Part shown: piece after piece, positions 43,277 through 52,680 of the stretch
Position numbering within the stretch: position 1 is the stretch's first letter
How the letters are laid out: each line of letters opens with the position of its first letter
Assembly (NCBI RefSeq): GCF_002531825.1
Contig: NZ_NWSX01000020.1
Span: 34,233-98,232 of the forward strand
Source of the DNA: Rhizobium sp. J15
GTDB lineage: Bacteria > Pseudomonadota > Alphaproteobacteria > Rhizobiales > Rhizobiaceae
DNA: 64,000 nt
Direction: 5' to 3'
The notes under the pieces: generated by a model
The model's input: only the letters and a program-made list of their open reading frames with translations
Told to the model about the DNA's origin: nothing
The model's database searches: none
Made by a program: the position numbers and the translations under genes

Positions 43277-43310
43277 GCTGCCGGCGCCCCGCGAGGGAGG
43301 CGCCGGCAGC
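43277..43310. terminator. Strong stem-loop between converging genes
   Basis: The arms GCTGCCGGCGCC (43277-43288) and GGCGCCGGCAGC (43299-43310) are perfect 12-mers with a 10-base loop, located between two converging stops. No T-run follows on either strand, so it may act with Rho or as a 3' stabiliser. Confidence 0.55.
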
Positions 43311-43336
43311 TGGCATGCGGCCGGTCCAAACCGCGC

Positions 43337-44161
43337 CTATATCTTGGCGAAGTCCTCGACCTGCGCGCGGATCGCGACCTCGGTCGGCAGCCGCTCCATC
43401 GAACTTGCGCCGTAGAAGCCGTTGCAGCCCTTGCAGCGGGCGAGCACATAGGCGGCATCCGCCGGCATGGAGATCGGTCCGCCATGGCAGAGCACGATGA
43501 CGTCGTCGCGCACCGACCGCGCGGCATCGGCCCATGCATTGATCTTCTCCACGCATCCGTCGAGCGTCAGCGCCGTTTCGGCGCCGATCGCGCCGCCCGT
43601 GGTCAGGCCGAGATGGCAGACCACGATATCGGCACCGGCTTTGGTCATGGCGACGGCGTCCTCGCGGCTGAAGACATAAGGGGTCGTCAGCATGTCCTTG
43701 GCGTGGGCGCGAGCGATGATGTCGATTTCCAGATCGAAGCCCATGCCGGTTTCTTCGAGATTGGCGCGGAAGGTGCCGTCGATCAGCCCGACGGTGGGGA
43801 AATTCTGGATGCCGGCAAAACCCATCGCCTTCAACTCGTCGAGGAAGTGATCGGGCAGCATGAAGGGATCGGTGCCGTTGACGCCGGCGAGCACCGGCGT
43901 ATGACGCACTACCGGCAGAACCTCGTGGCCCATCTCCTTGACGATCTCATTGGCATTGCCATAGGCGAGCAGGCCGGCCAGCGAGCCGCGCCCGGCCATG
44001 CGGTAACGCCCGGAATTGTAGATCACGATCAGGTCGATGCCGCCGGCCTCCTCGCTCTTGGCCGAAAGGCCGGTGCCGGCGCCGCCGCCGATGATCGGCC
44101 GGCCCTCGGCGATCTTGCGGCGAAGCCTGTTCAGAATGTCGTTTCTGTCGATACGGGTCAA
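43337..44161 (-). CDS. PEP-hydrolase-family TIM-barrel protein (C-terminal half of Tm-1-like proteins)
   Basis: 274 residues. The start MTRIDRNDILNRLRRKIAEG, GRPIIGGGAGTGLSAKSEEAGGIDLIVIYNSGRYRM (seen as GGGAGTGLSAKSEE and DLIVIYNSGRYRM) and GADIVVCHLGLTTGGAIG are typical. It matches the family called phosphoenolpyruvate hydrolase-like, which forms the C-terminal half of the plant Tm-1 antiviral protein. It overlaps the Tm-1-like gene by four bases, so the two act together. The biochemical role in bacteria is not established. Confidence 0.85.
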   Translation of the reverse strand: MTRIDRNDILNRLRRKIAEGRPIIGGGAGTGLSAKSEEAGGIDLIVIYNSGRYRMAGRGSLAGLLAYGNANEIVKEMGHEVLPVVRHTPVLAGVNGTDPFMLPDHFLDELKAMGFAGIQNFPTVGLIDGTFRANLEETGMGFDLEIDIIARAHAKDMLTTPYVFSREDAVAMTKAGADIVVCHLGLTTGGAIGAETALTLDGCVEKINAWADAARSVRDDVIVLCHGGPISMPADAAYVLARCKGCNGFYGASSMERLPTEVAIRAQVEDFAKI

Positions 44162-45369
44162 AATTCCCTCCTTGAGGCATGGATGTCATGAAAGTTGGCG
44201 ACGAGTGCCGCGGCGAATTCCGGGCTGTTGATATGGGCGTCGATCTCGACGAGGCGCCTGTTCGGCGCATCGCGCCAGCCGTCGCGGATGGCTGAAAACA
44301 GCGCCGCGTCGGCGTCCGGATCGTGGAACGGCTGACCGGCGGCGTCGATGGCCGAAACGCCCTGGAGCGGCAGCAGGAAACGGACCGGACCCCGCATCCG
44401 GTTGAGCCTTTCGACGATGAAGGCGCCGATCCGGCCGTTTTCCTCCGGCGTGGTGCGCATCAGCGTCACCTGCGCATTATGGACGTGAAGCCTGCGGTCG
44501 CGGAAAGGCGCCGGCACCGTTTCCCGCGCGCCGAAATTGACCATGTCGACGGCGCCGACCGAACCGACATAGGGCAGGCCAGTGCGGATGATGGCGCCGA
44601 AGCGATCCTCGGTGGCCGGAAAGACACCACCGACGAGGAGATCGGGAACCTCCGTCGTCGTCACGTCGATCACGCCCTGCAGCAGGCCGGAATCGGCAAG
44701 TTTCTCCATCGACTGCCCGCCGACGCCGGTCGCATGGAAGACATAGATTTCATGCGTCTTGCCGAGCATCTCGCGCACCTGCGTGACGCAGGCCGTGGTG
44801 ACGCCGAACATGGTCATGCCGATACCCGGCCGATCGTCGCTCGAAGCGGGAATGGGGTTGCGGGCCATGCCGGCCGCCGCGTTCGCCGCATTGCCGATCA
44901 CCTTGCGCGAGATCGCGTTCAGGCCGGCGACGTCGACGACCGAATACATCATGGTCAGATCGTTCGGCCCGACATAGGGCGCGACATTGCCTGAGGCGAC
45001 CGTCGAGACCATCAGTTTCGGCAGGCCGATCGGAAGCGAGCGCATCGCCTCCGTCACCAGTGCGGTATTGCCGGTTCCCCCGAGGCCGAGAACGGCGCCG
45101 ATGTCATCCCGCGATCTGAGGAACGCCGTCAGCGCCTTGGCCATCGCCGAGACCGCCGTTCCCCGATCGGTCTGCCCGAGCACGGCCGCCGCACCCTCGG
45201 GATGAAATTCGGCGACTTCGCGCGCCCGGATGTCGGCTTCGGCACCCTCCCCAAGTGTGCCGACATCGACCAGCACGGCATCGGCGCCGGCCGTACGAAC
45301 CACCTCCCGGGCGTAATTCAGTTCCGCTCCCTTGGTGTCGCAGGTGCCGACGACATAGATCTTCCCCAT
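44158..45369 (-). CDS. Tm-1-like ATP-binding domain protein (UPF0261 family)
   Basis: 403 residues from MGKIYVVGTCDTKGAEL, preceded by AGGAGG. The UPF0261 pattern includes VLGLGGTGNTALVTEAMRSL, PKLMVSTVASGNVAPYVGPN, DLTMMYSVVDVAGLN and HATGVGGQSMEKLADSG. In plants the same domain, joined to the TIM barrel encoded by the next gene, is the Tm-1 resistance protein. It is divergent from a GntR-family regulator with the short shared region carrying repeat motifs, so GntR control is likely. Its catalytic function is unknown. Confidence 0.87.
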   Translation of the reverse strand: MGKIYVVGTCDTKGAELNYAREVVRTAGADAVLVDVGTLGEGAEADIRAREVAEFHPEGAAAVLGQTDRGTAVSAMAKALTAFLRSRDDIGAVLGLGGTGNTALVTEAMRSLPIGLPKLMVSTVASGNVAPYVGPNDLTMMYSVVDVAGLNAISRKVIGNAANAAAGMARNPIPASSDDRPGIGMTMFGVTTACVTQVREMLGKTHEIYVFHATGVGGQSMEKLADSGLLQGVIDVTTTEVPDLLVGGVFPATEDRFGAIIRTGLPYVGSVGAVDMVNFGARETVPAPFRDRRLHVHNAQVTLMRTTPEENGRIGAFIVERLNRMRGPVRFLLPLQGVSAIDAAGQPFHDPDADAALFSAIRDGWRDAPNRRLVEIDAHINSPEFAAALVANFHDIHASRREF

Positions 45370-45436
45370 TGGTTTTCCTCCTCTTTTTGAACTTTCTCTG
45401 TGTGTTTTCGATAAAACTTCCGATTTTGTATTTTCC

Positions 45437-45465
45437 ATATTGTATATTCTTCCGTATATTGCATA
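45437..45465. promoter_or_regulatory. Candidate GntR operator (direct repeats)
   Basis: ATATTGTATA (45437-45446) and ATATTGCATA (45456-45465) are direct repeats with a 19-base period in the AT-rich region between the Tm-1-like gene (-) and the GntR gene (+). A further TTGTATTTTCC lies at 45426. Regulators of the FadR type commonly bind such short AT-rich repeats near their own gene. Confidence 0.45.
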
Positions 45466-45490
45466 CTTAAACCATGAACGCCAGACGGAA

Positions 45491-46153
45491 ATGGAGACCA
45501 TGAACGCACCGCGCCACCTCACCCTTCGCGAGCGGATCTACGAGGAAATCGTTCGCCTGATCGTCTCCGGCGAGCTGCCGAGCGGTGTGTCGATCGATGA
45601 AAAGGAACTGACGGAACGCCTGCAGGTCAGCCGCACGCCGTTCCGCGAGGCGATCGGCACGCTTGCCAAGGAAGGGCTGATCGAGATCAAGCCTTATCGC
45701 GGCTTCTTCGTGCGCAGCTTCACGCCGAAGGAGATCGACGACCTCTATAATCTGCGCAAGACGCTCGAATGTTTCGCCGTCGAGCTCGCCGTCCCGCAGA
45801 TGAGCGACCGGCATATTTCAGGCTTCGAACGCATCCTGGACGAGGCGGTGGCGGCGCTGCGCCGCGGCGACATGGAGACCTATGGCATCCGCGACAAGGA
45901 ATTTCACGAGACCATCGCCGAGCTTTCGGGAAGCCTGCCGCTGATCGAGACGCTCGCGCGGCTCGCGCTGCAGATCCAGATCTGCCGTTCGATCGCCAAT
46001 GAGAGCCGCGACCTGGCCGAAAGGGCAGCCGAGGAGCGCGATCAGATCCTGCAGGCCTTCCGCGCGCGCGATATTGCCCGCGCGAAGGCGCTGATGCACG
46101 CGCATATCAGCGATGTCCAGCAGGCCGTCATGGCGCGCTTTCAGAAGGGTTAA
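45491..46153 (+). CDS. GntR-family (FCD domain) transcriptional regulator
   Basis: 220 residues from METMNAPRHLTLRERI; ATG at 45500 is equally possible. The winged HTH is IYEEIVRLIVSGELPSGVSI followed by ELTERLQVSRTPFREAIGTL. The FCD effector domain follows: LYNLRKTLECFAVELAV, DKEFHETIAELSGSLPL and HAHISDVQQAVM, with the metal-binding D/H positions of this domain. It is in line with the ABC operon that starts 80 bases downstream and is divergent from the Tm-1-like pair. It probably controls both. Confidence 0.9.
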   Translation: METMNAPRHLTLRERIYEEIVRLIVSGELPSGVSIDEKELTERLQVSRTPFREAIGTLAKEGLIEIKPYRGFFVRSFTPKEIDDLYNLRKTLECFAVELAVPQMSDRHISGFERILDEAVAALRRGDMETYGIRDKEFHETIAELSGSLPLIETLARLALQIQICRSIANESRDLAERAAEERDQILQAFRARDIARAKALMHAHISDVQQAVMARFQKG

Positions 46154-46164
46154 CCGAAGGGAAT

Positions 46165-46219
46165 GAAGGAGAGGGGGGTCTCCTTCAGCAACTGAAAAAT
46201 ATGGGCCGAGGAGCGGCCC
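46165..46219 (+). terminator. Two hairpins between the regulator and importer genes
   Basis: GAAGGAGA/TCTCCTTC (46165-46172 and 46179-46186) encloses six G residues, and GGGCCG/CGGCCC (46203-46208 and 46214-46219) lies just before the ribosome site GGAGGAGGG of the binding-protein gene. The first may attenuate transcription from gntR into the operon; the second may set translation. Confidence 0.45.
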
Positions 46220-46232
46220 GGAGGAGGGAACA

Positions 46233-47489
46233 ATGCTGAAATTTCTTGCCCGCAGCACGGCACTGGCGGCGATGCTTGCCGCAAGTTCGCTGGCGGCACA
46301 TGCCGAAACCCTGAAAATGTGGGGTCCGGAACAAATCACCGAACCGCTGGTCGCGCAGCTCTGGAACGGCATCAAGGCCGATTTCGAGAAGGCCAATCCC
46401 GGCGTGACCGTCGAATTCATGCCCCCGACCGGAACGATCAGCAACGGTGCGGTGCAGGCGGCGATCCAGTCGGATGCCGGCCCCGACGTGATCCTCACCA
46501 ATTCAGGCATCGGCCGCATCAGCGTCGTCAAGAACGCCAAGCAGGTGATCCCGCTCACCGAGCAATATGAAAAGCGCGGCTGGAAGGACCAGATCTATCC
46601 CTGGCTCTACACCGAGCTGAAGGGCCAGTTCGGCGGCGAAATCTATGAGGTTCCCGACGGCCTCGATGCGTTGGGTATCTGGTATCACAAGGATATTTTC
46701 GAGCAGGCGGGCTGGAAGATCCCGGCGAGCTGGAGCGAATTCGAAACGCTGATGAAAGCGATCGAGGAGACCGGCGTACAGCCGCTCGCCATCGGCCCGC
46801 GCACGCCGGGCAGCGCCGGCCATCTCTTCGGCAACCTGCTGCAATCGGCAAGCGGCAAGGAGGTGATCGGCAAGGCGCTGCGCCGTGAGATCGCCTGGGA
46901 CGATCCTGCGGTCGCCGCCGGCGCCATCCGGCTGCAGAAGCTGGTCGAGGCAGGCTACATCAAGAAGGAAATGGCGGGTCTCGATCTCGATGGCGCCTCG
47001 CGCCTCTGGTTCAACAAACGCGCGGCCATGTTCGTCGCCGGCCCCTGGTTCACCGCCAATGCCCGCAAGGCAGGCTATGACCTCGCCAATGCCGGCTATG
47101 CGCCGATGCCCTCCGACATCAAGGGCGCGGCGATGCCGACCGGCGGCGTCGGCTGGAGCTGGCTGGTGCCCGTCAACTCCAAGCAGCCGGAACTCGCGAT
47201 GAAATGGATCGACTTCATGCTGTCGGACGCAGTGATGAAGAAACGCGCCCAGGATCCGGCGAGCACGATGATCTACCCGCGCGAAATCCCGGGCGTCGAG
47301 CCTCCGACCCCCGTGCTGAAGGATATCTTCGCGGCCGCGGCCGGCGGCGTCGGCTACAATCCGAGTGTCTACCTGCCGGGCACCGTGCTCGACACCTATT
47401 TCCAGGTCATCCAGGGCCTCATCTCCGGCCAGATCGGCGGCGAGGAAGGCATGAAGCAGATCCAGGCCAAAATGGCAGAGGCGAAATAG
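46233..47489 (+). CDS. Sugar ABC transporter substrate-binding protein (family 1)
   Basis: 418 residues. The signal peptide is MLKFLARSTALAAMLAASSL, cleaved near AHAET. The mature protein follows the extracellular family-1 form: TLKMWGPEQITEPLVAQLWNG, DAGPDVILTNSGIGRI, YEVPDGLDALGIWYHKDIFEQAGW and MFVAGPWFTANARK. It takes up a carbohydrate or polyol for the permeases at 47489-49308. It has a GGAGGAGGG ribosome site. The TAG stop overlaps the likely GTG start of the next gene. Confidence 0.9.
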   Translation: MLKFLARSTALAAMLAASSLAAHAETLKMWGPEQITEPLVAQLWNGIKADFEKANPGVTVEFMPPTGTISNGAVQAAIQSDAGPDVILTNSGIGRISVVKNAKQVIPLTEQYEKRGWKDQIYPWLYTELKGQFGGEIYEVPDGLDALGIWYHKDIFEQAGWKIPASWSEFETLMKAIEETGVQPLAIGPRTPGSAGHLFGNLLQSASGKEVIGKALRREIAWDDPAVAAGAIRLQKLVEAGYIKKEMAGLDLDGASRLWFNKRAAMFVAGPWFTANARKAGYDLANAGYAPMPSDIKGAAMPTGGVGWSWLVPVNSKQPELAMKWIDFMLSDAVMKKRAQDPASTMIYPREIPGVEPPTPVLKDIFAAAAGGVGYNPSVYLPGTVLDTYFQVIQGLISGQIGGEEGMKQIQAKMAEAK

Positions 47490-48484
47490 TGGTCATTCCA
47501 GAAACGCCCGGAAGCAAGGTCGTGGCTCCTCTCAGGGATGCACCTGCCGTGGCGGGACATACAGGCGGCCTGTCCGCCCGTATGTCCAAACGCCGGACGG
47601 CCAGGCCAGCTTCGCCCGACGGCGATGCCGGCACCGCGTTCTGGCTGATGGCGCCGGCGCTCGGCCTCTATGCTGTCTTCACTCTGCTGCCGATCGCTGC
47701 CACCTTCTGGCTGAGCTTCAACAGCTCGGCCGGCTTCAACACCTCGGCGAGCTTCGTCGGCCTCGGCAATTATGCCAAGGCGGCGCATGATCCGATCGTC
47801 TGGAAGAGCCTCGCCCATACCTTCGTCTGGCTGGCCTATCACGTGGTGATGGCGGGCGGTCTCGGCCTGCTGCTGGCACTTGCCGTCAGCCGGCTCAGGA
47901 TCACTCAGGTCTTCTTCCGCACCGCGTTCTTCCTGCCGCATCTGGTGTCGCTGGCCGTGGTCGGCGTCATCTGGGCCAATATCTACGATCCGTTTTTCGG
48001 CCTCATGAATACGGCACTGACGCGGATCGGGCTTGGCGCCTTCACGCAGGGCTGGCTTTCCGATCCGGCGCTGGTGCTCTTTTCCGTCAATCTTGCAAGC
48101 TCCTGGCAGGGTTTCGGCCTTTATATGCTGCTCTTCATCGCCGGGCTGCAGAATATCGACCGCTCGCTTTACGACGCGGCCGAGGTGGACGGCGCCAACA
48201 GCTTCCAGAAGCTGATCCATGTGACGCTGCCGGGGCTTCGCGAGGTAACGACCTTCGTCGTTTCGCTGGCGATGATCAACGGCCTGAAAGGCTTCGCCAC
48301 GGTTTTCGTCATGACCAATGGCGGGCCGTTCTACCAGAGCGAACTGATCACCACCTATATTTACCGGCTTGCCTTCCAGTCCCAGGATCACGGGCTTGCG
48401 GCGGTGCTCTGCATCCTGCTGAGCCTGCTGGCGATCGCCATCACCATCGTCTTCAACCGCTGGCGCGCGAGGCTTTCCCAATGA
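47489..48484 (+). CDS. Sugar ABC transporter permease (MalF/UgpA-like)
   Basis: 331 residues from GTG at 47489, which overlaps the TAG of the binding-protein gene and has an AGAGG site; a start at ATG 47582 would give 300 residues, the usual length. The first 40 residues would be a cytoplasmic tail. The first span is FWLMAPALGLYAVFTLLPIA; the EAA loop is DAAEVDGANSFQKLIHVTLP, and VMTNGGPFYQSELITTYIYRLAF is typical of this subunit. It overlaps the next permease by four bases. Confidence 0.9.
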   Translation: MVIPETPGSKVVAPLRDAPAVAGHTGGLSARMSKRRTARPASPDGDAGTAFWLMAPALGLYAVFTLLPIAATFWLSFNSSAGFNTSASFVGLGNYAKAAHDPIVWKSLAHTFVWLAYHVVMAGGLGLLLALAVSRLRITQVFFRTAFFLPHLVSLAVVGVIWANIYDPFFGLMNTALTRIGLGAFTQGWLSDPALVLFSVNLASSWQGFGLYMLLFIAGLQNIDRSLYDAAEVDGANSFQKLIHVTLPGLREVTTFVVSLAMINGLKGFATVFVMTNGGPFYQSELITTYIYRLAFQSQDHGLAAVLCILLSLLAIAITIVFNRWRARLSQ

Positions 48485-49308
48485 GTGTGCGCAATCGCGA
48501 ATGGCCGGTGGCGCTGGCACTGGCCCCTGTTCTGATCCTGATCCTCGCCCCCTTCGTCTGGCTGCTGGTCTCGAGTTTCAAGACCGAGGCCGAGATCGGC
48601 CGGGCCGATCCCTTCACCTGGCCCGCCGACCTGATGTGGCGGAACTATCTGGACGCCTGGCAGATCGGCGGCTTCGGCGACCTCGTCGGCAACAGCCTCA
48701 TCAACCTCGTCGGCGTCGTCGTCCTGTCGCTGATCACCTGCGCGCCGGCCGGCTATGCGCTCGCCAAGATCCGCTTTCCCGGCCGGGAATGGCTATTCTA
48801 CGCCTTCATCCTCGGCCTCACCGTGCCTGTCCAGGCGATCGTCATCCCGCTCTATCAGGTGCTCTTCGGGCTCAACCTCGTCAACACGCTGGCAGGTATC
48901 GTGCTGGTGCAGGTCAGCAACGGCATTCCCTTCGGCATCTTCTTGATGCGGAGCTTTTTCATCGGCGTGCCGGATGATCTGATCGAGGCCGCCAAGATCG
49001 ACGGCGCATCGCATGTCCAGATCCTCACCAAGGTCTTTCTGCCGATCTCCACGCCGGCGGTGCAGGCGCTCGTCATCATCAGCGCGCTCTCCACCTGGAA
49101 CGATTTTTTCCTGCCGCTGATCGTGCTGATCAGCCCCGAGGTCCAGACCCTGCCGCTCGGGCTGGTGCGTTTCGCCAGCACCTATGCTTCCGATTACCGC
49201 CTGGTCTTCTCAGGGACCGTCATTTCCTTCCTGCCGATCATTCTTCTCTACATCCTGATGCAGCGCCGCTTCACCGAGGGGCTGACGCAGGGAGCAATCA
49301 AGGGCTGA
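48481..49308 (+). CDS. Sugar ABC transporter permease (MalG/UgpE-like)
   Basis: 275 residues. The N-terminal span (VALALAPVLILILAPFVWLL) and the SSFKTEAEI loop open the protein. The channel domain carries the EAA loop EAAKIDGASHVQILTKVFLP and ends MQRRFTEGLTQGAIKG, the normal C-terminus. It pairs with the preceding permease. The stop lies two bases before the Gfo/Idh gene. Confidence 0.92.
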   Translation: MSVRNREWPVALALAPVLILILAPFVWLLVSSFKTEAEIGRADPFTWPADLMWRNYLDAWQIGGFGDLVGNSLINLVGVVVLSLITCAPAGYALAKIRFPGREWLFYAFILGLTVPVQAIVIPLYQVLFGLNLVNTLAGIVLVQVSNGIPFGIFLMRSFFIGVPDDLIEAAKIDGASHVQILTKVFLPISTPAVQALVIISALSTWNDFFLPLIVLISPEVQTLPLGLVRFASTYASDYRLVFSGTVISFLPIILLYILMQRRFTEGLTQGAIKG

Positions 49309-49310
49309 CC

Positions 49311-50402
49311 ATGTCGCACCACGTCCAGCGGGAAATCCGCTACAATTTCGAGTTCGAGCATCGCATCAAGACCTGCTTCATCGGCGCCGGCGGCCATGCC
49401 TACCGCAATGTCTATCCGGCGCTGCGTTACGCACCGGTCGAGCTTGCCGGCATCTGCGATCTCGATCTCGGTCGCGCCGAAAAATTCGCCAAGCTCTTCG
49501 GCGCCGGCAAAGCCTATACCGACCATCGCGAGATGCTGAAGCAGGAAAAGCCGGACCTGGTCTTTCTCGTCACCGCCTATCATCCCGACGGCCGGGTGCA
49601 GGCGACCGATCTGGCGCTCGACGCGCTTGCCGCTGGCGCGCATGTCTGGATGGAGAAGCCGACCGCCGCGACTATGGAAGACATCGAAAGGCTGCAGGCG
49701 GCAAGTGCCGCTGCCGGCCGCATGGTGATGACCGGCCTCAAGAAGACCTTCTTCCCCACAATCGAGAAGCTCAAGGACCTCATCGGCTCGCCCGGTTTCG
49801 GCCGGCTGACCTCGATCAATGTGCGCTATCCCCAGAGCCTGCCGAGCCAGGAAGACCGCGCCGACCTCGTCAAGATGCAGAGCTTTCTCGATCATATTTA
49901 CCATCCAGGAGCGATCCTCAATTTTCTCGGCGGCGAGATCGAGCGTGCAGGCTACGAGTGGGAAGCGCTGACCGGGGCAACCGTCACCAGCCTGCGCTTC
50001 CGCTCCGGCGCGATCGGCACGCTGCATCTTGCCGCTGGCCAATCGGGCGGCAGCATCTTCGAGCGGGTCGAGATCGTCGGCGAGGGCGCCAACGCCATCG
50101 TCGAAAACGGCAGCCGTCTGACCTATTTCCGCAAGGCGGACCTGCCGTCCTATGGCCGCGCCGCAAGCTTCATCCAGCCGGACGAGAATGCCGCACTGCT
50201 CTATGAGCCGGAGCATTCGCTCGGCCAGCTCTACAACAACAACCTCTTCTATCTCGGCTATGTGCCCGAGATCCTGCATCTGACCGACGCGATCCTTGCG
50301 GGCACGCCGATCACGAGGGGCACGCTCGAAATCGCCCGAGAGATCATGAAGCTCTTCGAATTCTACAGACGCACGGATGCCGGCGTCACCACCAATCTCT
50401 GA
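49311..50402 (+). CDS. Gfo/Idh/MocA-family oxidoreductase
   Basis: 363 residues. The Rossmann motif is CFIGAGGHAYRNVYPAL near residue 23, followed by LAGICDLDLGRAEKFAKLFG. AHVWMEKPTAATMEDIERL carries the family EKP motif, and SFLDHIYHPGAILNFLGGEI the conserved D/H region. It is in the middle of the ABC operon and probably oxidises or epimerises the imported sugar. It is only distantly like the enzyme at 21288. Confidence 0.89.
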   Translation: MSHHVQREIRYNFEFEHRIKTCFIGAGGHAYRNVYPALRYAPVELAGICDLDLGRAEKFAKLFGAGKAYTDHREMLKQEKPDLVFLVTAYHPDGRVQATDLALDALAAGAHVWMEKPTAATMEDIERLQAASAAAGRMVMTGLKKTFFPTIEKLKDLIGSPGFGRLTSINVRYPQSLPSQEDRADLVKMQSFLDHIYHPGAILNFLGGEIERAGYEWEALTGATVTSLRFRSGAIGTLHLAAGQSGGSIFERVEIVGEGANAIVENGSRLTYFRKADLPSYGRAASFIQPDENAALLYEPEHSLGQLYNNNLFYLGYVPEILHLTDAILAGTPITRGTLEIAREIMKLFEFYRRTDAGVTTNL

Positions 50403-50416
50403 CCGGAGGCACAGTC

Positions 50417-50797
50417 TTGAGCGAGACCGACATCATTTTCAGGAAAGCCGGCGGCGAATTCATGCCGACCAGCTGGGGAGAACTCAACTGGAAGATCACC
50501 GGCGACGGCACGCCCGGCGCCGAGATGACCTTCGGCACCTGCCGCATCAATCCCGGCGAGCGCAACCAGCTGCACTCGCATCCCGACTGCGAAGAGATCC
50601 TCTACGTCGTTTCCGGCAGTTGCGAACACAAGCTCGGTGATGCGCTTTATCGGCTCGAACCTGGCGACGCCATCCGCATCCCCCGCAATATCCGCCACTG
50701 GGCGCGCGCGCTCGGCACAGAACCGCTCTTCGCTCTGATCATGTTCTCCTCCGGCACCCGGACGGCGGTCAATCATGAAGGCGAGGGCGCGGCCTGA
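50417..50797 (+). CDS. Cupin-domain protein
   Basis: 126 residues from TTG at 50417, chosen for the GGAGG site eight bases upstream. The cupin motif 1 is RNQLHSHPDCEEILYVVSGSCEHKLG-like: NPGERNQLHSHPDCEEILYV followed by SGSCEHKLGD, and motif 2 is PGDAIRIPRNIRHWARAL. The two His and the Glu could bind a metal ion. Single-domain cupins of this length often isomerise or bind sugars. The gene lies between the dehydrogenase and the ATPase of the importer operon. Confidence 0.85.
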   Translation: MSETDIIFRKAGGEFMPTSWGELNWKITGDGTPGAEMTFGTCRINPGERNQLHSHPDCEEILYVVSGSCEHKLGDALYRLEPGDAIRIPRNIRHWARALGTEPLFALIMFSSGTRTAVNHEGEGAA

Positions 50798-50821
50798 ACG
50801 CCGTCTGAAAGGGAAGACATC

Positions 50822-51901
<1,080 letters not shown>

Positions 51902-51935
51902 GGCGGCCGTTTCCTGAATTTGCTGATATACAGCC

Positions 51936-52225
51936 CTACAAGTTTTTGGCTACATCCATTCTTTGATGAAGGATGCGTACAACGATGATCTGGCCCGCAT
52001 CATTACTTTTGAAGTACAGAAAATGAGAGCCAACAGAGGCCTTTCTGTACCCTTTCCGAATGTCTGAGGGACAGCTCATCCGTGTTCCCTCCGCCAGTTC
52101 GTGACAGGCGTCTCTTATGTCCTGAATGTAACGCTCTGCCTGATCGACATTCCAACTCGTCGCTGTGTAATCCCAAATCTTGTCAATATCGGTTTGCGCG
52201 GCGGGGGAAATATGATGCCTGTCAT
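51936..52225 (-). pseudogene. parE: ParE-family toxin gene with a frameshift at the start
   Basis: The start ATG (52225-52223) overlaps the parD stop, as usual for such pairs, but its frame ends after 37 codons. From about codon 4 a different frame reads a full RelE/ParE toxin: HHISPAAQTDIDKIWDYTAT, then AERYIQDIRDACHELAEGTR, RKGYRKASVGSHFLYFK and IIVVRILHQRMD, ending at 51936. One base is missing between the ATG and that frame (290 rather than 291 bases). No in-frame ATG, GTG or TTG is seen for the toxin frame. It appears to be a recent loss-of-function change, or a sequencing error. Confidence 0.78.
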
Positions 52226-52470
52226 TTCGCCTCGAACGTCGCCCGTTTGCGAGCGTTGAACGCGTCGAAATCGAAGGGTGTGGCGGGGCCGGATTCCTCG
52301 CCTTCTATCAAGGCGTCCTGTAATGCCTTCACTTTAGCTTCGTGTTCTTCAAGGAGGCGAAGGCCGGCCCGAACGACGTCAGTGGCTGAACCATAGCGGC
52401 CAGCCTGAACTTGCGTATCGATGAAGCTGACGAAATGGTCGCTGAGCGATATGGACGTATTCCTGGCCAT
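52222..52470 (-). CDS. parD: ParD-family antitoxin
   Basis: 82 residues. The ribbon-helix-helix part is NTSISLSDHFVSFIDTQVQA, then GRYGSATDVVRAGLRLLEEH, the normal type-II ParD/CC2985 family pattern. The C-terminal FDFDAFNARKRATFEAK would bind and neutralise the toxin. It represses its own promoter in known systems; a palindrome lies 25 bases upstream. Its toxin partner appears frameshifted, so this antitoxin may now be free-standing. Confidence 0.9.
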   Translation of the reverse strand: MARNTSISLSDHFVSFIDTQVQAGRYGSATDVVRAGLRLLEEHEAKVKALQDALIEGEESGPATPFDFDAFNARKRATFEAK

Positions 52471-52494
52471 GCTGAATCTCCTTTAAGTCCAATA

Positions 52495-52509
52495 TACCAA
52501 TTTTTGGTA
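52495..52509. promoter_or_regulatory. ParD operator palindrome
   Basis: TACCAATTTTTGGTA has perfect 6-bp arms (TACCAA/TTGGTA) around TTT. It lies 25 bases upstream of the parD start, overlapping its probable promoter, as expected of an autoregulatory site for a ribbon-helix-helix antitoxin. Confidence 0.65.
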
Positions 52510-52680
52510 CATAACAAAGCCCAGTCTTCACGATGTGAATCTGATCCCTGGCAGCTCTGACGATTGTGTGAAGCCGCCCCGCCCCCTCTGACAAACCGCA
52601 TCGCCTCTGCTATGTCAGGAAAAATGCGACGACCCAACGAGGCGCCGTGCTCGATCCCATCAATGCCAGGAGTTTGAAAG

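Noticed and set aside
52082..52396. Plus-strand frame of 104 codons opposite parD/parE
   Set aside because: No ribosome site or family features; it is antisense to a recognisable toxin-antitoxin pair.
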